Assembly: GCA_003567055.1 (NCBI GenBank)
Contig: PXAW01000145.1
Coordinates: forward strand, 1-6,751
DNA from: Hyphomicrobiales bacterium
Lineage (GTDB): Bacteria > Pseudomonadota > Alphaproteobacteria > Rhizobiales > Beijerinckiaceae
DNA: 6,751 nt
Direction: 5' to 3'
Below, in pieces: positions 1 through 4,430 of the stretch; the first letter of the stretch is position 1, and each line of letters starts with the position of its first letter. A program made the translations under genes and the position numbers. A model generated the notes under the pieces. It ran no database searches. It was not told the DNA's origin and saw nothing but the letters and a program-made list of their open reading frames with translations.

Positions 1-143
1 CGGCGGTGCTCGTCTCGCTCGCCCGCGCACGCGGCATCGAAATGCCCATCGCCGAGGCCGTCGCCGCCCTCACCGATGGCCGCCTCACCATCGAGACCGC
101 CATGGACGCCCTGATGACCCGGCCGTTGCGGGCGGAGAGCTGA
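1..143 (+). CDS. gpsA: Glycerol-3-phosphate dehydrogenase [NAD(P)+], C-terminal end (partial)
   Basis: Only the last 46 codons are in the window; the reading frame begins at base 3 and ends at the TGA at 141-143. The visible protein reads [17 protein letters not shown] and then [20 protein letters not shown], which matches the C-terminal helix region of bacterial GpsA, where a 'G-(V/I)-xMPI-x-EAV' segment is followed by a final 'LL-x-RPLRAE'-like tail. GpsA is cytoplasmic and reduces dihydroxyacetone phosphate to sn-glycerol-3-phosphate, the starting point of phospholipid synthesis. The catalytic and nucleotide-binding parts lie outside the window, so the identification rests on this short tail alone. 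The gene converges on pepF with 23 bp between the two stop codons. Confidence 0.82.
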   Translation, partial: AVLVSLARARGIEMPIAEAVAALTDGRLTIETAMDALMTRPLRAES

Positions 144-166
144 GAGCCGAGGGGCTCCCCGAACGC

Positions 167-2053
167 TCAGCTCTGCGCATCGAGGGCTTCGAGCTCGTCG
201 ATCAGGCGTGCGATCATGCCGAGCCCGATCTGCCAGAAGGCGGGATCGCGCGCGTCGAGACCGAACGGCTCCAGCAATTCGCCGTAAGGCTTCGCACCGC
301 CTGCGGAGAGCAGCGCGAAATAACGTTCGACGAAACCGTCCGAGGAATTCTCGTAGACGCCGTAGAGCGAGTTCACGAGACAATCACCGAAGGCATAGGC
401 ATAGACGTAGAAGGGCGAATGGACGAAATGGGGGATATAGGTCCACCAGGTCTCATAACCCTCCGAGAACCGGATTGCCGGACCGAGTGATTCCGCCTGC
501 ACCGACATCCACAATTCACAAAGCTGCTCGGCTGTGAGCTCGCCCTTGCGGCGTTCCAGATGCACCTTGCGCTCGAAGGAGTAGAACGCGATCTGGCGCA
601 CCACCGTATTGAGCATGTCCTCGACCTTCTGGGCCAGCATGGCCTTGCGCTGGACGGGATCGGTGGTGTTGTCGAGCAGGCGGCGGAAGGTGAGCATCTC
701 GCCGAAGACGCTCGCGGTTTCCGCCAGCGTCAGCGGCGTCGGCGCCATCAGGGCACCGTTGGGCGCAGCCAGCACCTGGTGCACGCCGTGGCCGAGCTCA
801 TGCGCGAGCGTCATCACGTCGCGCGGCTTGCCCTGGTAATTGAGCAGCACATAGGGATGCGCCGAGGGCACTGTCGGATGCGCGAAGGCGCCGGGCGCCT
901 TGCCGGGGCGGGTCGGCGCGTCGATCCAGCTTTCGTCAAAGAAGCGCTGCGCGATCTCGGCCATGCGCGGCGAGAATTCGCCATAGGCCGAGAGCACCAT
1001 CTCGCGGGCCTCATTCCAGCCGATCACCGGCTGCGGCACTTTCGGCAGCGGCGCGTTGCGATCCCAGAAATCCAGCTTGTCCTTGCCGAACCATTTCGCC
1101 TTCATCGCATAATAGCGATGCGACAGGCGCGGATAGGCCTCGCGCACGGCGGCGACGAGCGCATCCACCGTCTCGCGCTCGACCCGGTTTGCGAGGTGGC
1201 GCGAATCGGCCACATCCGCAAAGCCGCGCCAGCGATCGGAGATTTCCTTGTCCTTGGCGAGCGTGTTGGTGATCAGGGCGAAGCTGCGCAGATTCTCGCG
1301 GAACGTGGTCGAAAGCGCCTGCGCGGCTTCCTTGCGCACCGTCTCGTCGGTATCGAGCATGCGATTGAGCGTCGGCTCGATCGGCAGGCTCTCCCCCCCG
1401 ACATCGAAGCGCAGCGATGAAATCGTCTCGTCGAACAGCCGGTTCCAGGCACCGCGCCCGGTGACGGATTTTTCGTGGAAGAGCTGCTCGATCCGGTCGT
1501 CGAGCTGATAGGGCTTGTCGCGGCGCAGATCCTCGATCCAGGGGCGATAATGCGACAGGGGCGCCTGTTCGATCAGGCCATCGATGAGGGTATCGTCGAG
1601 ACGGTTCATCTCCAGCGTGAAGAACAGCAGATCGCTCGAGGCGCTCGTCAGCCGCTCCTGCGTGTCGCCGTAGAACTTGGCGCGCGCGGGATCGGTGGTG
1701 TCGCCGGAATAGACGAGCCCGGCATAAGACATCAGCCGCCCGAGCAGATCCTCGATCACCTCGTATTCGGCGATCACGTCATGCAGCGCCTGCGCGGCAT
1801 TTTCGCCGCGCGCGAGCCCGTCGAGCTTGCCGCGCCATTTCTCCTGGAACGCCGCACAGCCCTTCGCCGCCTTCTCCATATCGCCGGTGAAGGCCGGGGA
1901 ATCCATGCCGGGATAGAGATCGGCGAGATTCCATTCCGGCAGATCGCCCAGATCGCGCCCGGCCTGCTTCGCCATGGCTTCTGCTGGTGCGTGCACCCGC
2001 TGCGACGGGAGGGTATCGGCGGCGAGTGCGGAGCGAAGCGGCGGATGGGTCAT
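167..2053 (-). CDS. pepF: M3 family oligoendopeptidase F
   Basis: This is a 628-residue zinc metallopeptidase of the M3B (PepF) type, expected to cleave short peptides in the cytoplasm. The zinc motif HELGH sits at residues 418-422 (His418 and His422 as ligands, Glu419 catalytic). Glu445 in the downstream LAETASVFGE segment is the expected third ligand. The C-terminal segment around 541-556 (PHFVHSPFYVYAYAFG) carries the His and Tyr residues that shape the substrate site in this family. The N-terminal half is the usual helical region. No signal peptide or membrane segment is visible. I chose the ATG at 2053 because AAGGGA lies about 10 nt upstream and a promoter-like pair lies just beyond it. 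Residues 1-26 look variable, so ATG at residue 27 (MAKQAG) is possible, but it has no clear Shine-Dalgarno. The gene looks monocistronic: rpmG upstream ends in its own terminator. Confidence 0.95.
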   Translation of the reverse strand: MTHPPLRSALAADTLPSQRVHAPAEAMAKQAGRDLGDLPEWNLADLYPGMDSPAFTGDMEKAAKGCAAFQEKWRGKLDGLARGENAAQALHDVIAEYEVIEDLLGRLMSYAGLVYSGDTTDPARAKFYGDTQERLTSASSDLLFFTLEMNRLDDTLIDGLIEQAPLSHYRPWIEDLRRDKPYQLDDRIEQLFHEKSVTGRGAWNRLFDETISSLRFDVGGESLPIEPTLNRMLDTDETVRKEAAQALSTTFRENLRSFALITNTLAKDKEISDRWRGFADVADSRHLANRVERETVDALVAAVREAYPRLSHRYYAMKAKWFGKDKLDFWDRNAPLPKVPQPVIGWNEAREMVLSAYGEFSPRMAEIAQRFFDESWIDAPTRPGKAPGAFAHPTVPSAHPYVLLNYQGKPRDVMTLAHELGHGVHQVLAAPNGALMAPTPLTLAETASVFGEMLTFRRLLDNTTDPVQRKAMLAQKVEDMLNTVVRQIAFYSFERKVHLERRKGELTAEQLCELWMSVQAESLGPAIRFSEGYETWWTYIPHFVHSPFYVYAYAFGDCLVNSLYGVYENSSDGFVERYFALLSAGGAKPYGELLEPFGLDARDPAFWQIGLGMIARLIDELEALDAQS

Positions 2054-2098
2054 CGTGGCGGGGTCCCTTCTTGAACGGCAGGAGCGTGTCTCAGATGC

Positions 2099-2127
2099 AT
2101 ATCGGTCCTGATGCGCACGCCTTCAAT
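2099..2127 (-). promoter_or_regulatory. Candidate promoter for pepF
   Basis: On the minus strand ATTGAA (2127-2122) and CGATAT (2104-2099) are separated by exactly 17 bp. They match the alphaproteobacterial housekeeping pattern CTTGAC-17-CTATAT at four and five of six positions. Transcription would begin about 40 nt before the pepF ATG, leaving room for its ribosome-binding site. This is a pattern match only; no transcript evidence is available. Confidence 0.35.
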
Positions 2128-2176
2128 AGCCACAGGGGGCGATCATCGGTGCCGAGGCGATGCGACAACGCAGAAA

Positions 2177-2202
2177 GGGCGCCTCCCGCGCGAGAGGCGC
2201 CC
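2177..2202 (-). terminator. Intrinsic terminator after rpmG
   Basis: The arms GGGCGCCTC (2177-2185) and GAGGCGCCC (2194-2202) form a perfect 9-bp GC-rich stem with an 8-nt loop. On the minus strand the stem is followed directly by TTTC, a short U tract. It lies about 48 nt past the rpmG stop and upstream of the pepF promoter candidate, so it should stop rpmG transcription from running into pepF. The U tract is short, so some read-through is possible. Confidence 0.72.
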
Positions 2203-2250
2203 CTTCCCGATCCATGATGGTGACGCCGGACGCGGATCGCGCCCGCAGCC

Positions 2251-2418
2251 TCACTTGATCTTGGCTTCCTTGAATTCCACGTGCTTCTTGGCGACGGGGT
2301 CATACTTCTTCTTGGAGAGCTTGTCCGTCATCGTGCGGGTGTTCTTCTTTGTGACGTAGAAGAAGCCCGTATCTGCCGTCGAGAGCAGCTTGATCTTGAT
2401 CGTCGCAGCCTTGGCCAT
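2251..2418 (-). CDS. rpmG: 50S ribosomal protein L33 (cysteine-free form)
   Basis: A 55-residue basic protein of the large ribosomal subunit, of normal family length. It begins [20 protein letters not shown] and continues [20 protein letters not shown], which is the typical L33 pattern. It has no cysteine at all, so it is the zinc-independent (C-minus) version and lacks the two CxxC pairs of the zinc-binding form. The open frame runs 31 codons further upstream to an ATG at 2511. I chose the start at 2418 because L33 proteins start here and because AGAGGA (2430-2425) sits 6 nt before this ATG. The stop is followed by an intrinsic terminator. The leader upstream holds two hairpins and a possible promoter, so the gene is probably transcribed on its own. 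Confidence 0.97.
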   Translation of the reverse strand: MAKAATIKIKLLSTADTGFFYVTKKNTRTMTDKLSKKKYDPVAKKHVEFKEAKIK

Positions 2419-2440
2419 GATCCATCCTCTTGATGAAGCG

Positions 2441-2456
2441 TGCGGCCCGTGCCGCA
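2441..2456 (-). other. Hairpin in the rpmG leader, proximal
   Basis: TGCGGC (2441-2446) and GCCGCA (2451-2456) form a perfect 6-bp stem with a 4-nt loop, ending about 10 nt upstream of the rpmG Shine-Dalgarno. The GGGCCG formed across its loop and 3' arm on the minus strand is complementary to CGGCCC at the end of the neighbouring distal hairpin. The two structures could therefore compete. No function is known to me. Confidence 0.35.
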
Positions 2457-2466
2457 AAACGCAAAG

Positions 2467-2486
2467 GGCCGGGTTTTCGCCCGGCC
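2467..2486 (-). terminator. Terminator-like hairpin between the RidA-family gene and rpmG
   Basis: GGCCGGG (2467-2473) and CCCGGCC (2480-2486) form a perfect 7-bp stem with a 6-nt loop. On the minus strand the stem is followed by CTTTGCGTTTTG, which is T-rich but broken by C and G. The simplest reading is the terminator of the RidA-family gene, whose stop is about 90 nt upstream. If the CTTGAC element at 2524-2529 is a real promoter, the same hairpin would lie inside the rpmG leader and could act as an attenuator. Confidence 0.5.
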
Positions 2487-2499
2487 GAATTCGGAGGCT

Positions 2500-2529
2500 C
2501 TCTTGCCTCATCCCGGCCCGCGCGTCAAG
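2500..2529 (-). promoter_or_regulatory. Candidate promoter for rpmG
   Basis: A perfect alphaproteobacterial -35 element CTTGAC (2529-2524, minus strand) is followed after 17 or 18 bp by GCAAGA or CAAGAG, a weak -10. Transcription would begin near 2493 and give a leader of about 75 nt that contains both hairpins. No better promoter is visible in the 156-bp gap. The poor -10 keeps confidence low. Confidence 0.33.
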
Positions 2530-2574
2530 GCTCTCGGACGGCTTTTACGCCAGGGGCCGGAACATGGCTGCGCC

Positions 2575-2925
2575 TCATTTCGCGGCGATCACCGCGATCT
2601 CGACCGTATATTGCGGCGCTGCGAGCTTCGCTTCGACCGTGGCGCGCGCCGGCGCACAGCCCGGAGCCACCCAGGCATCCCAGACCGCATTCATCTCCTG
2701 GAACGTGTTCATGTCGGAGATCCAGATGCTGGCCGAGAGGAGCTTCGTCTTGTCGGTGCCGGCCTTGGCCAGAATTGCGTCGATGATCTGCAGGATTTCC
2801 TGCGTCTGCTCGGTCACCGAGGCGCCGGCCTTCTCGCGCGCCACCTGTCCGGCGGTATAGACCGTGTCGCCATGGACGACGGCCATGCTCATGCGCGGGC
2901 CGGGTTCGATACGTTCGATGCTCAT
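2575..2925 (-). CDS. RidA family protein (YjgF/YER057c/UK114)
   Basis: A 116-residue single-domain cytoplasmic protein of the Rid superfamily, of slightly less than usual length. It shows VYTAGQVAR (residues 22-30), an N-terminal strand common in the family, and APARATVEAKLAAP (91-104) followed by VEIAVIAA. Arg94 in the PARATVE block corresponds to the arginine that binds the substrate carboxylate in active RidA (Arg105 in E. coli). Glu109 matches the conserved C-terminal Glu. This suggests a working enamine/imine deaminase, which protects PLP enzymes from 2-aminoacrylate. Many Rid paralogues have other or unknown roles, so I give no gene symbol. The start ATG has AGGGAG about 7 nt upstream. 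The gene is separated from HPr by 164 bp and is probably a separate transcription unit. Confidence 0.92.
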   Translation of the reverse strand: MSIERIEPGPRMSMAVVHGDTVYTAGQVAREKAGASVTEQTQEILQIIDAILAKAGTDKTKLLSASIWISDMNTFQEMNAVWDAWVAPGCAPARATVEAKLAAPQYTVEIAVIAAK

Positions 2926-3089
2926 CGGTTCACTCCCTGAAAATCGTCATCTGCGATGATCGCCTTGCGATCACCTGCGAGGCGGCCCTTCTTGGAACGC
3001 CTGCGCGGACAGGTAAAGGGACACAACGGCGAAAACCGGATGCGCCATCTCCTCCCTTTGCCTGCGCACGCATGCGCAGGGCGACGCGC
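2926..3089. other. Intergenic region between the HPr gene and the RidA-family gene
   Basis: I see no convincing gene or sigma-70 promoter in this 164-bp gap. It holds an inverted repeat GATCGC/GCGATC (2958-2963 and 2967-2972, 3-nt spacer) about 33 bp before the RidA-family start. It also holds three TGCGA words in the same stretch, which could be a regulator site. A 25-codon open frame on the minus strand (3048-2971) is discussed as a finding only. A hairpin next to the HPr stop is listed separately. Confidence 0.4.
3061..3080 (-). terminator. Hairpin just after the HPr stop, possible operon end
   Basis: CCTGCGC (3061-3067) and GCGCAGG (3074-3080) form a perfect 7-bp stem with a 6-nt loop, 9 nt past the HPr TAG. 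On the minus strand the stem is followed by CAAAGGG, with no U tract. It may protect the 3' end of the mRNA or work with Rho; it is not a standard intrinsic terminator. Confidence 0.33.
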
Positions 3090-3434
3090 CTATTCGATCT
3101 CGCCGAAGCGGCTGGCCAGAAGCGCGGTGAGCGCCTCCATGACCTCCTGCGCCTGCGGCCCTTCGCAGGCGACGTCGATGCTGGTGCCGCGCGCCGCGGC
3201 GAGGGTGAGAAGCCCCATGATCGAGCGCCCGCCCACGCTCTCCCCGCACCGGCTCACCGTGACCGTGGCCTCGTATTGCTCGACGAGCTGCACGAATTTT
3301 GCCGAGGCGCGGGCATGCAGACCCTTGCGGTTGACGACGGGCAGGCGGCGGGCATGCGGGCCGATTTCCTCGAAGGAATAGGCCGCATCCTCCGGCTCTG
3401 CGTCGCACCGCGTCTCCTGCCGATCTTCGTTCAT
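3090..3434 (-). CDS. ptsH: HPr family phosphocarrier protein (regulatory PTS)
   Basis: A 114-residue HPr. The phosphoryl-accepting His40 lies in NRKGLHARAS (residues 35-44). The regulatory Ser71 lies in GGRSIMGLLTLAA (69-81). The His-Ser distance of 31 residues equals the canonical His15-Ser46 spacing, so both the EI-dependent site and the HprK target appear intact. Canonical HPr is about 88 residues; this one has an extra acidic N-terminal stretch of about 25 residues. The frame is open up to 3542, but that would overlap EIIA by 74 bp, so I chose the ATG at 3434, 34 bp after the EIIA stop. Only a weak GGGG Shine-Dalgarno precedes it, and a 13-codon mini-ORF runs from the EIIA stop into this start. 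With EIIA and HprK next to it and no permease, it most likely works in signalling rather than sugar uptake. Confidence 0.95.
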   Translation of the reverse strand: MNEDRQETRCDAEPEDAAYSFEEIGPHARRLPVVNRKGLHARASAKFVQLVEQYEATVTVSRCGESVGGRSIMGLLTLAAARGTSIDVACEGPQAQEVMEALTALLASRFGEIE

Positions 3435-3468
3435 GCCCGTACCCCGCAATCCGGTCGTCGCATCGGGA

Positions 3469-3870
3469 TCATTTGCCCGCCAGCACCTGCGAGGCGACGT
3501 TGATATATTTTCGCCCCGCTTCCTGAGCGTGCAATACGGCATCGGCGAGCGGCTCGCAATCGCGTACGCTCGCGAGCTTGATCAGCATGGGCAGATTGAT
3601 CCCGGCCACCACCTCGACCTGCCGTCCCGTCATGCAGGACAGGGCGAGATTCGACGGCGTGCCGCCGAACATGTCGGTCAGCACCACGACACCGTCGCCG
3701 CTCTCGACCCGGGCCACGGCATCGAGAATATCCGCGCGGCGGATCTCCATATCATCCTCGGGGCCGATCGTGATCGTCTCGATCTGCTGCTGAGGTCCCA
3801 CGACATGCTCCAGCGCGGCGCGGAATTCCGTCGCCAGTCGGCCATGTGTGACGAGCACCATTCCAATCAT
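3469..3870 (-). CDS. manX: PTS sugar transporter subunit IIA, mannose (EIIA-Man) type
   Basis: A 133-residue stand-alone EIIA domain of the mannose family. His9 in MVLVTHGRLA is the expected phosphorylation site, taking phosphate from HPr. The DMFGGTPSN block at 66-74 is the other family signature. Length is normal for an isolated EIIA, whereas E. coli ManX fuses it to EIIB. No EIIB, EIIC or EIID gene is visible nearby, so a regulatory role is more likely than transport. The start ATG at 3870 fits the family start (MIG-x-VLVTHG); the Shine-Dalgarno is weak. The gene follows hprK after 88 bp, the only sizeable gap inside the operon visible here, and that gap contains a promoter-like sequence. 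It precedes HPr by 34 bp. Confidence 0.94.
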   Translation of the reverse strand: MIGMVLVTHGRLATEFRAALEHVVGPQQQIETITIGPEDDMEIRRADILDAVARVESGDGVVVLTDMFGGTPSNLALSCMTGRQVEVVAGINLPMLIKLASVRDCEPLADAVLHAQEAGRKYINVASQVLAGK

Positions 3871-3908
3871 ATCGTCTCGTTTCCGGCGCCCGGTTGAGCG
3901 AAGCCGCT

Positions 3909-3937
3909 ATTTTGTGCAGTGCGAGGCGAAGTGCAAG
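3909..3937 (-). promoter_or_regulatory. Candidate internal promoter before the EIIA gene
   Basis: On the minus strand CTTGCA (3937-3932) and CAAAAT (3914-3909) are 17 bp apart, each matching four of six positions of CTTGAC/CTATAT. The stretch is visibly richer in A and T than the coding DNA around it. Transcription would begin about 30 nt before the EIIA ATG. It could let EIIA and HPr be made without chvI-chvG-hprK. This is a pattern match only. Confidence 0.3.
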
Positions 3938-3958
3938 CAGAATGCGACAAGTTTTTCA

Positions 3959-4429
3959 TCATTCCAAGAAGGCATTTCGGGAAAAATCGCGCGCGGCGAT
4001 CAATCCGATCGGTCGAAGGGCATCTTCCCGCCGAAGCCGCAAATGCGCAACCGTGATTCCGCACAATGTGACGCTGCCTGCGCCGTCGGGCGGATGGCGG
4101 GGCGCGTCCGGATCGAGATCGACGACGAGACGCAGCCGCGCGGCAGGCAGAAAGGCGAGCCCGGTCGCGATGCCGGCGCCGCGCATTTCCGCATGCCCGG
4201 CAATCGCCTCCGGCACGCAGACGATGAGACGCCCGTGGCGCGCCCGCAGCCGCACGCGGTCATCGGCGACGAGCCGGGCGAAACGCCCCTCGCCTCGCGC
4301 CTGGTCGATCAGCGCGAGTGCCAGGCGCGTCTTGCCGGCGCCGGCTTCACCGCGCAGGAGAACCGCGCCTTCGCCGATCACGAGGGCGGTGGCGTGCACG
4401 GTATCCGCTTCCCCCACGCCGCCGCTCAT
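3959..4429 (-). CDS. hprK: HPr kinase/phosphorylase, short alphaproteobacterial form
   Basis: A 156-residue protein corresponding to the C-terminal catalytic domain of HprK; the N-terminal domain of the Firmicutes enzyme (about 310 residues) is absent, as is usual in alphaproteobacteria. His12 in the VHATALVIG strand, the P-loop GEAGAGKT (27-34), LVADDRV (53-59, with Asp56 and Asp57) and EMRGAGI (81-87, the counterpart of the family's E-x-RGLG signature) appear in the expected order. It should phosphorylate the regulatory serine of the HPr encoded downstream. The P-loop has Ala where many HprK have Ser (GxSGxGKS) but still fits a Walker A. The ATG lies 1 bp after the chvG TGA with no good Shine-Dalgarno, suggesting translational coupling. 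A GTG at residue 11 with GGGGGAAG upstream is an alternative start. The gene ends in tandem TGA codons. Confidence 0.92.
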   Translation of the reverse strand: MSGGVGEADTVHATALVIGEGAVLLRGEAGAGKTRLALALIDQARGEGRFARLVADDRVRLRARHGRLIVCVPEAIAGHAEMRGAGIATGLAFLPAARLRLVVDLDPDAPRHPPDGAGSVTLCGITVAHLRLRREDALRPIGLIAARDFSRNAFLE

Positions 4430-4430
4430 C

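Noticed and set aside
144..157. Short inverted repeat GAGCC/GGCTC between gpsA and pepF stops
   Set aside because: Only a 5-bp stem with no T tract on either strand; too weak to call a terminator, although it lies between converging genes.
560..1420. 286-codon plus-strand open frame opposite pepF
   Set aside because: It lies wholly inside the well-supported pepF gene on the other strand and shows no domain; its His/Arg-rich translation is typical of a shadow frame.
2419..2511. Upstream extension of the rpmG frame to ATG 2511
   Set aside because: The extra 31 residues come from the hairpin-rich leader and do not resemble L33; the ATG at 2418 has a good Shine-Dalgarno and gives the normal length.
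2390..2940. Several plus-strand open frames across rpmG and the RidA-family gene
   Set aside because: They overlap real genes on the minus strand and have no family resemblance or ribosome-binding site.
3435..3542. Upstream extension of the HPr frame to ATG 3542
   Set aside because: It would overlap the EIIA gene by 74 bp and add residues unlike any HPr; the ATG at 3434 is the more sensible start.
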